Source: Paraglomus occultum
Taxonomy: Eukaryota > Glomeromycota > Glomeromycetes > Paraglomerales > Paraglomeraceae
DNA length: 20,979 bases
Reading direction: 5' to 3'
NCBI GenBank assembly: GCA_910592205.1
Contig: CAJVPJ010000607.1
Span: 1 to 20,979 of the forward strand
Of the stretch, positions 9,220 through 19,767 are shown piece by piece. Position numbers and translations under genes: made by a program. The notes beneath the pieces are model-generated. The model ran no database searches. It saw nothing but the letters and a program-made list of their open reading frames with translations, and had not been told where the DNA came from. Numbering within the stretch: the stretch's first letter is position 1; each line of letters begins with the position of its first letter.

Positions 9220-9516
9220 ATTTGCTTGCTAGAGAAGTGAGAACAGCAGTGACAAGAGCTGTTTTAATATTTGACTATCGGGACACTCCTTTAGGAAAAT
9301 CCCGATTGGACATTCTGTATCTGTTGGGATAGATATAAATGACCAATAATAGATAAGGGCAATATGTCGTGCGAGTCAGCTGATGATCTGATAAAACTAA
9401 TTAAATTGACGTCAGATAATTCACTCCTAATTAGTCTAGTCGTACACAAAATTTGATCTAAGTTCTTTTCCATCTCCACATCCCTTCAATACTAAACCAA
9501 GACTTTTGCATTGATA
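9220..9516. promoter_or_regulatory. divergent promoter between the C2 gene and the carrier gene
   Basis: These 297 bp separate two start codons facing away from each other. It contains a perfect TGACGTCA at 9407-9414, the palindromic site of ATF/CREB-type bZIP factors, and an inverted repeat ATCGGGA (9277-9283) / TCCCGAT (9300-9306). Either could serve both genes. The sites are seen in the sequence; use by a bZIP factor is inferred. Confidence 0.5.
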
Positions 9517-11016
9517 ATGGGTATTGATGTTGGGGCCACGCCAGCAGGTGACAAACTTGAGAAAAAGCCTATCAGCTGGGTTAATCTAGCGGTTGGAGCT
9601 GGTAAGAAGAAAATCTCTTACCTCTTTCTTTTCTCTCTCGCTTATCGACCTTTTTCTTAGATGATAAATTTGAGATGACAGCCAGTTTTTGATAAGCCAT
9701 GAAAGTGCATTAATCTTTTTTATTCTCGATATGTTTAAAGGATTAAACATGTTCGAAGTCTCAACTCTCGGTCAGCCCTTTGAAGTGTTAAAAACACACT
9801 TGGCAGCAAATCGAAATGACAACATTTTCGTTGCTGCCAAGAAAACCTATCAGCGTGGAGGAATTCTTGGATTCTATCAGGGATTGATTCCCTGGGCTTG
9901 GATCGAAGCTTGCACGAAAGTGAGACAGCGCTTAATTTACGGCCCGTTTTTTCTCAATGATCAAAAACAACATCATGTGCTAATTCCAAATAATCTATCA
10001 ATAAAATCTAGGGTGCTGTTTTGATTTTTACCGCAAGTGAAATTGAATACAGAGCAAGAGTCACTGGGGCATCACCTTTTATGGTTGTATCATATCATTT
10101 CAATGACTTGCTCTCGATCAATTCTTATATCATTCCTTCTCCCCACCTTTTCATTTTCCCCCAACCGATACTTCTCCCGATATAGTCCGGTATTATAGGC
10201 GGCATGGGCGGTGGTCTAGCCCAAGCGTACACTACAATGGGATTCTGTACCTTTATGAAGACGGTCGAGGTAACCCGTCATAAAGCCCCTGCTGGAAAAC
10301 AGGTATCCACAATTAAGATCGCTAGGGACATTCTTAAACGAGAAGGTATCCGCGGGATTAACAAAGGTGTTAATGCAGTAGCGGTTAGACAATGCACAAA
10401 TTGGGCTAGTAGATTCGGTTTGACGAGGTTGAGCGAGACTCTAATTAGAAGGGTTAGAGATGGCGACACGCCTGATTTCTCGAGACCATTGTCGCCCCTC
10501 CAGAAGATTTTGGCTAGTGCTCTTGGTGGTGGCTTATCATGTTGGAATCAGGTTAGTACATGGTGAGAGGGAACGTGATGATGAGAAGGGGAGGAGGAAG
10601 AAGATACTCCTGAAGCGTTTGTTTGTTGATTTGCAATATGTGGTGACCTATTCTATATATTCTGAATACGTTATCAATCAGCCTATCGAGGTCATCCGTG
10701 TTGAGATGCAATCCCAAGTAAAGGCTGCGGGTCGTCCAGAGAAAATGTCAATTCTTACTTGCGCCAAGTACATCTATCAGAACAATGGCCTGAAGGGTTT
10801 CTATCGTGGAGTCACGCCTAGAATTGGTCTTGGTGTATGGCAAACTGTCTGCATGGTGTTTGGTGGTGATGCTATTAAGGTTAAGTATCAAGTGTCAAGA
10901 GAAAGCTGTGTTCAAACAAAGTGATATCTGTGATTTCTATGCTTGCATGCATGCTGACCGTATTGTATAATTTTTAGGCCAAAATTGCGCAGAGGCAGAA
11001 AATGAAGATGGCCTAA
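9517..11016 (+). CDS. YHM2: mitochondrial citrate/2-oxoglutarate carrier, Yhm2 type
   Basis: Six exons: 9517-9601, 9741-9919, 10012-10083, 10186-10551, 10682-10879, 10978-11016, all GT-AG and all in phase, giving 312 aa (yeast Yhm2 is 314). It belongs to the mitochondrial carrier family (SLC25), an inner-membrane protein of three repeats of two helices. In yeast Yhm2 exchanges citrate for 2-oxoglutarate, supporting cytosolic NADPH, and was first described as a protein binding mitochondrial DNA. Diagnostic pieces: [17 protein letters not shown] (signature of repeat 1, P41-K46), [18 protein letters not shown], the atypical repeat-2 segment [54 protein letters not shown] (signature of repeat 3, P235-R240) and [20 protein letters not shown]. 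The third intron has the less usual donor GTTGTA. A poly(A) signal AATAAA lies at 11104. No defects. Confidence 0.95.
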
Positions 11017-12821
11017 ACGACATTAGATTGATAATATGTAAATTACCTATTTATTTCCGTCACTTGAACGTCTCTAGAACTTTTTCGAATGCGTGATATC
11101 ATCAATAAATTATCATCAATGAAATTGCATCTAACTGTTGGTTCAAAAAACATGGCTATTACAGAGAATGCAAGATACTTGGGACAAACTTGTCCATAAT
11201 ATTAGTATCAATAAGTTTGGACCTTTAAAACAAAAAAATTATCATCATTGAGTGCTACATTTATCATCCCATATGGCTAAAAGAAAAGATTCAGTTTAGC
11301 TTCACTGAAGTGAAATCTCGAATCGTATCTGGTGCAATACTCTAGCTTCTGATAGTACTAATCAAAATAAGCGTCTGCCTTCAAAACACATATGTCAAAA
11401 ATGACTATACTAGATACCTCTCATGTCTGTCTATTAATCAGTTCTATCTAGGAATCAAACAACGTTATAGTCTTCGTAAAGTTTACCAATTATTGTTATC
11501 ATCTGTTGTGAAGTAACATAGCCTTCCAATCCTTACCATATCTATTTTGCATGTCTTCAAATCAAACATTGATTGAATATATTTACCTGTTAATCCTCCA
11601 ACTCAACCACATGATCTTTCTATTGTGTGCATCATCTTAGTTTTCACGTCTTCAAGTGTGTTGACGAGTTATCCCGCTCCTGTTACGTTTAAAGAAGTTT
11701 GTTCCATATTCAGGCTTACTAACACAAGGAAAACAGTAATTAAAAGCATTTACTACCATTAGACCTGTTTGAAGCCACAGGTTATCGTAACTCGAGAACA
11801 AACACGACATTACTACATAGCTATTAACTTTTCTTTGTTCAGTGGACTAAGATTGCCGACTGAAAGTTCTCATAAACCTCTACTGTTATTAATTGCTCTA
11901 CGTCTGATTCACACATCATTCGAGGGCAATATCAGACCAGCAATCAGCATGAATCGTCTCATCCTATAGGCAAAGTCGTTATCCGCAGCAAGCATCCAGA
12001 TAACCGGTGGCTTAATCACCAGCAAGAAGCCGTTTCCCTTTTCACAAGATGCAAATTTGGTTCCGTGAAACAAGAACAATGCTATACACGTCTCACTGAA
12101 TGACAAAGGAGATCACATTTACATATTCGCACTCCTTCGCCATAGATCACGAATCATGAACTTTTTTTTTCATTATGAAACTACCATTAAAAGGGTTCCA
12201 TGATCCCAATAAAAACACGCCCTTGATATCCGAGCCCGCATGGTTACAAAGACTCAACCTTTTTGAACATACGTCAATCCTTTGCATGTTAACATGTCCA
12301 GCAACTTCATAATTTTTTACTACAAAAGCCCATCCTGCTCCACATCTGATCCCCATGAGCGGTATAAGAATGAACTAATTCATACAAAAAAGGAGATCGG
12401 TTTCCCATGACGCTAATCTATAATCCAATACGCCACGCGTGCGGAAAGATAAATGCCTTCCCGGTCCTGAGGTAACGAAAGAAAACAAACATCCTCCCGA
12501 ATAAAGCAAACGAAATATTATGGCTCCGTTCTCTAATGTAATAATTGTGCATTCGTCCTTTCGCAAGAGATGTACAGCCTCATGTCGTTTGCTGAACTAG
12601 TCGTATCGTCTTCCACGCCTGCTAACGAATAAAGAGTTCCCGACAAGAATGTTATGAAAGATGTTCACAATGTCATTGAATATGCGCAGAAAAAGTTATT
12701 TGTAAGCTATAATCCCACAATCCTATGTGCCATCTCTCCTTCGTCTCCTTATTGATTATTCTAATATCCGGTTAACAATGATCACATAGTCATCACACTT
12801 TCCAAATGCGCTTTTTTCCTC
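11017..12821. other. gene-free stretch between convergent genes
   Basis: The 3' flanks of the carrier and SR genes meet here. AATAAA at 11104-11109 probably serves the carrier gene. Minus-strand open frames at 11909-12106, 12147-12356 and 12375-12566 lie one after another and are somewhat protein-like (for example ECTIITLENGAIIFRLLYSG), but they lack a recognised domain or good splice joins, so I do not call a gene. No repeat, tRNA or transposon end was seen. Confidence 0.5.
11104..11109 (+). terminator. poly(A) signal of the carrier gene
   Basis: AATAAA, 88 bases after the carrier stop codon, in AT-rich sequence. It is the canonical cleavage and polyadenylation hexamer at a normal distance. 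Confidence 0.5.
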
Positions 12822-14011
12822 CTAAGAGTTCCTTAGCCCCTTTCCAGAAATATTACTCCAGAACAGGTCCAGAAAAAACCGTTCACTCCCTCCCCCACAC
12901 ATGTACGTATACAAAAAAATAGAATATAAACCGCATACAGCAAAACAACAAAGAAGAAAAAGTAAAAAGCTAGACGGGTTGAAAAAGAGATATATAGTGG
13001 AACACTTACCCATACGGACTTGGACTCCTCTTTCCATAGTTGTTATTATATGGGCTAGGAGTGCGCCTGGCAAACGGACTTCGAGATCTATTCCTTGAGT
13101 GCGAGTAAGACCTCTCGGGCGATCTTGAAGGAGATCTGGAATAACGGCGATGTCGATCATAGTCATCATAATCACGTCTCCTGTCATCATAGGGAGACCT
13201 ATCTCGATTGTATCTAGAAGACCTTCCTGATGGACCTCTTCCTCTGCTGTATTCGCCATCCCCCCTACATAGAGTTGATAATCCTGAGCCCAACTATAAA
13301 CTCTTTCAAGTCCGTTGTAATCGTTAAATTTATCGTGAAATACCTGCAATATTTAGCCAAATGCCCAGGTTCCCCGCATCTGAAGCATCGTCCACTCCGC
13401 ACATCCATGCCTTTCTCTCTAGCTTCAGGACATTCCCTGGCCCAATGACCTTGCCCACTACATAAGAAACAGCCACTCCCTGGTCCTCCTGAACGACGTG
13501 ACCATTCGACAGCAATGCGAGCTCCGTCTAACTCGTAACCATTTAGTTGCTTAACAGCATCATCCGCATCTCGAGGATCCTTTGTAAAAATAAACGTAAA
13601 GTGAGAAGCAAGAGACGGAAATAGCAGCATGCATTTTCATGTATCAGAGACGCCACCCGATCGTAGGGGCTTTTCGACATTATCCTAACCTCAAACTCTA
13701 CAAATGCGTATCCCATTGGTTTAACTTCTACGCTTAGTACTTTCCCATAACGTTCGAACTATGAAATAGAGAGTGTAAAAACCACCTTGTATTATAATAA
13801 CACATAGCTTTGAAAGCAAAAACCACAGGTTGTTTTTCTCGTACCAGTTCCTCTAGATCTCTCTTCTCTGTTCTAGACGAAAGGTGACCTATGTACACTA
13901 TTAAGAAATTATTCACGTTCTTTATTGGTGAGAATCCTGCTCATAGTAGTAGTCTCGGGAAACAATACACTTGTAACGACAATATGACGCACATTTGCTC
14001 GGAGTTGACAT
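12822..14011 (-). CDS. SR splicing factor with RRM and two zinc knuckles (RS2Z-like)
   Basis: Exons on the minus strand: 14011-13993, 13897-13845, 13758-13690, 13579-13344, 13264-13010, and a tentative last exon 12855-12822; about 221 aa. The start reads [20 protein letters not shown]. The RRM spans about residues 6-75, with RNP2 LYIGHL at 7-12 and RNP1 MGYAFVEF near 39-46. Two CCHC knuckles follow: [14 protein letters not shown] (84-97) and [14 protein letters not shown] (112-125). The C-terminal third is rich in RS, SP and RD pairs ([20 protein letters not shown]). This is the architecture of the RS2Z SR proteins known from plants, nuclear factors that bind exonic RNA and help choose splice sites; kinases phosphorylate the RS region. 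The short first exon (six codons, donor GTGCGT) is inferred because it yields a proper RNP2 leucine across the junction. The last exon is uncertain: joining after 12858 gives [11 protein letters not shown], while other acceptors would stop after one or two residues. Confidence 0.85.
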
Positions 14012-14770
14012 AGTATACAAGTTTGTTCAAAGGCTTTCTCAGAATGCTATTGTGCGAAACACAAACATGCTTTTAAAGATCTGGTGCCGATAGATTTTCT
14101 ATGGCCAATAATTGGACGGTGATTATCAAATAGAGGGTCAAGAACTGGTTCAACCCTAATTTATAAACAATGCACAAAACCAATGGTTATACGGACAATT
14201 GACTATTAAACACACTTTCACTAAGTACCATGAGTACGGGAAAGCGAAGAGAAGGTCGATGTACGCCAAGACATGAAGAAGACGAGAACCATTATCCGTT
14301 CTTTGTACTGATATTAATCTTTGGTTTCATAATTTATGACTATTGCTATTCGCAGAAACTTTACTTTGGAATATGGCTTACAAGGAAATTTGCAAATTTA
14401 CATAAATTTCCGATAGCGTGTATTAATGTATCTTTTGCAAATGCAACATTGTAACTATCTGTACGATGATGTATTACGCCAAGTGTTTTGAAAATCGAGC
14501 TATGGCAAAGGCAGCTACGAATAAGATCAAGTAGTAGTAGTAGTAATTGTGCGTAAGTAGATATAAATGCTACTATTTGGCCTTTGATGAAAGTACTCGA
14601 AGGGAGCATATGTGTAATGAGGGAAAAGCGAAGTATTATTGTTGTGCAAAGCGAAACAAATGAAAGCAGATAATACCGTACAAAAAACTTCTTGACCCGG
14701 AAAATCATCAGTACTCAAGTAGTGTCGGCGCATATAACCGATTAATATCTCTCCACCTCAACAGACTTCT

Positions 14771-14992
14771 TGTTGTATGTCAGATCGGAATTTATATCAG
14801 ATCAGAATTTTATGTCGCTTCCAAACTGACATACGACAATATATTATTCACTCGATCAAATAAAGTCACTTTAAGATAAAATCACTCTAAGATAAAGAAT
14901 TTTCCCGCTCAAATTTTTAATAAGCGATATAAAATTCTGATCTGACATATATCACTTCGGAATTGACATAAATTCCGATCTGACATACAACA
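14771..14992. mobile_element. 222-bp MITE with 25-bp terminal inverted repeats
   Basis: The left end starts TGTTGTATGTCAGATCGGAA and matches the complement of the right end (14968-14992) exactly over 25 bp. The core motif TGTCAGATC(G/A)GAATTT recurs further in on both arms, and the right arm is longer. The centre carries a 17-bp tandem duplication (about 14864-14897, TCACTYTAAGATAAA). No open frame and no clear target-site duplication, so the superfamily is open. Confidence 0.75.
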
Positions 14993-15024
14993 GCTACCAA
15001 ACGGTTAAAACAACAATATTAATA

Positions 15025-15150
15025 CACAGTGAACCTGGATATAATAAAGTACCCTTTTTCTTTGTTATAGCAGGTTTTCATTATATCCAGGAAATTTTAT
15101 TAAACAAAATTGGGTGCATAAAAAAACACACCGTATCCAGGTTCACTATG
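15025..15150. mobile_element. 126-bp Tc1/mariner- or pogo-like MITE at a TA site
   Basis: Left end CACAGTGAACCTGGATA and the complement of the right end CATAGTGAACCTGGATA match over 17 bp with one difference. TA flanks both sides (15023-15024 and 15151-15152), the signature of Tc1/mariner-type insertion. Inside, CCTGGATATAATAAAG near the left end is met by CATTATATCCAGG at about 15079-15091, so a second, nested inverted repeat uses the same motif. Non-coding. Confidence 0.85.
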
Positions 15151-16505
15151 TATATGTTTTCAGAACTTAAAAAAATTAATAAGTTAAATTACTTACTTAT
15201 ATATCTCAAAAAAGATTGATATTTTTTAGAAGAGTGAGTGTAGATTTTATTTACATACTCTAAACTATCGTAAAGTTAAAGTAACTATTCTAATTAACCT
15301 TCTATTATCCAATCTACTTATTTTTTTATTTTTTTTTATCTTTTATACGTGGAAATTGCGAGTTAGAATGATATAATGAGCATTGTACATCTATTGTGTT
15401 ATTCTTTTTTTGGATCATTGATAAAAAGATGAGTGTAATCTCATCAGTAACCTCTCTTACCAGATTTGGGTAACATTTAAATTACTAAATTTGATAAAGG
15501 ATATAGTTAAAAATATAGCAAATTTCTTTATTTGATACAGCATGTTGGCTAAATACAATCCAATCTACAAATATTATTCTTGATTAGCTATAATGACCAG
15601 GCAAAGCCTATTATGGTATTGTATACCAATCATGGTACCTCCTCTAGCACTTGAGGGGGTAAATTATCTCCCCTCTACCTCTTGCTAAATTTAGCAAAAT
15701 ACCTACACCTAAATATGGTACTGGTGAGAACGCACTGAAATATGTCTATCTGTTGCCAATATGCGGATGAACGATCAATGATTAAGCGATGTAGAAGTTT
15801 CGAAAGACATTGTAATGTACTGAGTAATGATCATATTTATAGAGTAACATTTAGCCAAGCGAATCGTACACAGGATGCGCGTCTGTTATTTTTCAAAAAG
15901 ATATCACAAACAGTATAATTTTTTGGTAATTTATGTCCTTCAAGCAAAACCATGTTAGATTGACTGGGCAGGGCGTGATGTAGAAAATAATCCTTTTTGT
16001 TAAAATGCTTTCAATTGACATTCAATTATTAGGAACATTTTCCCATGTCCAAGTGTGACAGCTAACTGTCCAATAATTACTTAAGTCACTACGAGACAGT
16101 CTTGTACAGTTCTACCGTTATTATCATTCCATGAACGATCTCAACCATCACGCAATACTGACAAAATCAACAAGACACGCTCATGTGATGATTGAGGAGT
16201 GGCTTGGATAACGCGGGAAAAACTGGTGACGGATTATTATTCATGATTTAAACATCGGTCCGGTAATAGTAATGCTTTTCCCTGCATTTGGCTCTACCGC
16301 TACTGTCATTGGTATTATTTTGTTGGTCCTACCAGATCGACACTATGATAATCATTGTCTTAAATTTATCTACGGGCCCAAATATGGTTATTGTGTAACC
16401 AATCACAATGCAAATGGATATGTTATCAAAGCTCGCCGACTTTTCAAATTTCCAGCTTTAGAATATTTGCATATTTATTACAAGAACAATATATAGAATA
16501 GGAAT

Positions 16506-18143
16506 ATGGTCAATACTACTGACGAAGAGACCACCGTTGTAGCAATACCATCAACGGAAGGTTTTACTACATACGAACAGTATGTGATTTCGACATTCGT
16601 TCTCTTTTTTTATTTATTTACTTTTTGCCCCATTTTTTTTATTAACCGTGTTGCACGATTTGTCTTTGCAGTGAAGTGAAACCCAGTAGTCAAGAAGAGT
16701 TCGCCAGGATGCACAGTGGACACGAATCACAGCACAGTACGATGGCATTGATTTTGCTGGTCGCATTGTTTAGTTTCCAGTTTCTAATACTGTACTGGAA
16801 ACAAAAGCACTATCAATCATTCCAGATAGTTACTCTTATCGGGTTATGGTGTATATCATGGCTTATTACTCTTGTGTCGTTGTTGCATCTCAGCAAATGT
16901 TTACTTACTCTCTGTACATATATAGGTTGATACCAATGTACCTGTTTGGTATATATTTACAGTTTTTGAGATTCCTCACGATATGGACTCTTTATTCTGC
17001 TGTGAATGGCTACAGTATGTCTTTTTCTAATACGTCTTTTGTGTGAACGTTTTTCCTTCCCTCGTTCTTTGTGAATTTTTTTTTACTCGGATGGTTACAA
17101 TTCATATAATTTGCATTATTTTTACCTCCCTTAGTATTGCATCTTGCATCGAGAAAGCCCTTGGATCAGCAAACTCCAAAGTTAGTTTACAATCTTTATC
17201 TGATTATAATCTTATTTACTACTTTCATATACATGATAACTAATGGAACGTACGCTCCAGACTCGTGTATAGGTGGTTCGCCGCTGTAAATAAAGTATCA
17301 TATACAGTAGGAATATTCGGATACATTTTACTGATGCTTCAGTTCTTTGAGATTGTGAAGATATTCTACGATGGTGCCGCCGTTGCAGATCTTGGTATTA
17401 TGCTGCTTTCTTATGGTCTATACTTTGGGTAAGTCGATCTATTACGTGATCATATCGGAATTAGATTCCGTATTAATTATTGTTTCCCCACACATTGTGC
17501 TTAGGGTGCTGAGCAGAGATATTGTGGAGATATGCACTGACCGAATGGCATCTGCGTTGGGGTATTATACTAAAGATGGTCTTCCTAGTAAAGGTCTGAA
17601 GGCAGATATCTGCGCTATTTGTGGAGGGACAGCCAGTAGTGTCGTCGGTGAGGAGGATGAGCAAGTACATCAATTGAGCTGTCGACATTTGTTCCATGAA
17701 GAATGTATACGAGGTTGGTGTCTGATAGGGAAGAAAGACATATGTCCATACTGGTATGTATGATATTCACAACGCATATCGACATCTGTAGTTAGAATAC
17801 CGTTTGTAATTACTAATTCCATCTTGGCTTTTTAGCAAGGAAAAGGTTGATATGAAAGAATTCAAGACTAATCCGTAAGTTTTACGCGCAACTCGTAATC
17901 TTTGTATCCAACTAACGTGCTAACTTGTGGATATGTTTGATTTCAGGTGGGATACACAACAGCAACTGTATCTCAGTTTATTAGATGGAGTACGATATCT
18001 CGTTGTCTGGCAACCAGTATGTGTTTTTTTATTCAGCTGATAGTTCACTTAGTCAATCATTTGAACTAATTTGTTCTTGCTTTTGTTTATAGATAATTCT
18101 TGTGGTCGTGCATTTGGCATACCATATGTTTGGATTAGAATAA
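16506..18143 (+). CDS. RNF121: RNF121-type multipass RING finger protein
   Basis: Nine exons: 16506-16579, 16672-16848, 16926-17014, 17135-17180, 17261-17428, 17505-17753, 17836-17874, 17947-18016, 18093-18143. All are GT-AG and in phase; 320 aa (human RNF121 is 327). RNF121 and RNF175 are ER/Golgi membrane ubiquitin ligases involved in membrane-protein quality control and trafficking. Diagnostic pieces: ARMHSGHESQHSTMALILL, VLSRDIVEICTDRMASALGY, and a RING-H2 with C221, C224, C244, H246, H249, C252, C265, C268 in LSCRHLFHEECIRGWCLIGK. The C-terminus reads LVVWQPIILVVVHLAYHMFG. Hydrophobic segments lie near residues 47-65, 84-108, 132-150, 165-184 and 296-318. The short fourth exon (46 nt) is fixed by the match ASRKPLDQQTPKLVYRWF. 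The gene is convergent with the ZZZ3-type gene, 204 bp apart. Confidence 0.95.
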
Positions 18144-18347
18144 GTCGAGTTCACATTAATATGGTGGGAAAGAAATTAATATTAACTGTATTACTTGATG
18201 AGCATGATAGATTATCACGGTAGATTGTAACAGAAATATAATAATATATGAACCTACAGCTAATTTCAATAATACACTGTAGACTAGCCCATAGAAACCA
18301 AAGATTTATATATACAAGCAGCCACTTCATAAACTATATCGGCGATT

Positions 18348-19729
18348 TTATATACTATTCTCTCTGGATTGTATAGGTTCGGACGTTGTTCGTAATGCAA
18401 AGTGGTGAGTCTTTTGATGACCATCTGGGTAATAAATGATTTTATGTGAGAAAATGTTTGTTCCTAGTACACATCCAACATTGAATGGTAAATCATACCT
18501 ATTTCAAAGTCGTCGGTTTCCATGCAAACTTCACATAGATCAATTTCCTGGTCTTTTTCCATACAATCAACACATTGATATCGTGGCCCAACTATGGGAT
18601 CAATCTGGCAGCTATCGCACTGAAAGGATCATATTAGCATCATAAAGTTATTTTAACGTATCGAAACCATTATAACTTACGCAAAACCCATAGTGTATCA
18701 CGTTATTCACTCCAACATTATTATTGCCATTCTGCAATAGTATAACATAAAAAGTTATACGCAAATTAATTCACCTACACTTAAACACAAGTATCACATC
18801 ATACAGAATTTCTTATTGACCTTTATTCCCTTGTTGGCAATGCTCTTTTGAGTGGCATCAACAATCATTAGCATAATTTCTATGACATCGTCATCATTTT
18901 CGTTCATTAGTATGGTTGGTGGTGTCTGTGAATCCATGTATGCTACTCCAGATACGCTGAAATAACAGTGATTCTTTGTTAGCGATCCCAAGTACTCGAT
19001 AAAGAACGTATCGTAATCAATATAAATACCGTGGTCTTCGCGGCCGACTATCTGGTTGTCTTGTGGGTTTAAATTTAGACTTGGAGACCACGCCGGGACT
19101 TTTATTTTTCATCATTGATGAGGATGCTGAGAACTAGAGCCACGTTCAGCAAAAATCTAGTAGTAGGATAAAATCTGGGGTTAAGCATATATACTTACGT
19201 TCAGATTTGGCATTCTTCCGGGAACAGGCAAGCCATGCTTAGCCAGTTTTATGAAGTATTTTTGTATTCTACTAGCAACCTGACCAAATTCTCCCGTTAA
19301 TAACATTATTATTATTATAGACTCGTAAAATGCACTTTATCAATTAAATATTTGATAAACCTGTTTAGGCGTCCTTGTTCCCAGTGCCATTGAAATCCTC
19401 TTGAACCGATGTGACTGAATTTCCTCATCTGGATATATTCGTAATAATTCTACCAAACGACGCTGAAATTCAGACAAGCCGGTAAGTTACGGTAAAATAA
19501 AACGATTATCGATTTTTTTGATCGTCAATACCTGTTCCTCATCAGTCCACGGAACATTATGGTTGGCTGGCTTCGAAAAATCGTTATCTACTGCCTTTGC
19601 AAAAAATAATTCAAACAAGTTCATATAGGGTATAAGCATTAATTCGAATCAAGTTATAATTAAGCAAGTATTTCATCACCATATTCATAATTTCACCAAA
19701 TGTACCCGAACACACTCGTGTATTTACAT

Positions 19730-19767
<38 letters not shown>

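Larger units (their letters stand above)
14012..16505. other. long divergent intergenic region with two MITEs
   Basis: This separates the SR gene start from the RNF121-type start. It contains MITEs at 14771-14992 and 15025-15150 and is otherwise AT-rich. A (TAG)5 tract lies near 14529. Short frames at 14230-14454 (one possible membrane helix, PFFVLILIFGFIIYDYCY) and 16272-16496 have no recognisable family or splice context, so I leave them uncalled. From about 15160 to 16500 I see nothing identifiable. Confidence 0.5.

Noticed and set aside
12147-12566. Two consecutive minus-strand ORFs
   Set aside because: No family resemblance and no convincing splice joins or start context. They are mentioned only in the gap entry.
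13734-13916. ORF reading [14 protein letters not shown]
   Set aside because: The start would be GTG, and the frame runs through introns. It covers only the first part of the SR protein RRM.
14529-14543. (TAG)5 microsatellite
   Set aside because: Too short to mean anything in AT-rich intergenic sequence.
14361-14708. 115-aa minus-strand ORF
   Set aside because: It is hydrophobic by AT bias, includes a run of leucines from the (TAG)5 repeat, and has no recognisable domain.
19029-19090. Hairpin-like GTGGTCT...AGACCAC with tRNA- or snRNA-like appearance
   Set aside because: On the minus strand it is exon 9 of the ZZZ3-type gene, with proper splice sites and phase. No tRNA arms or box motifs fit.
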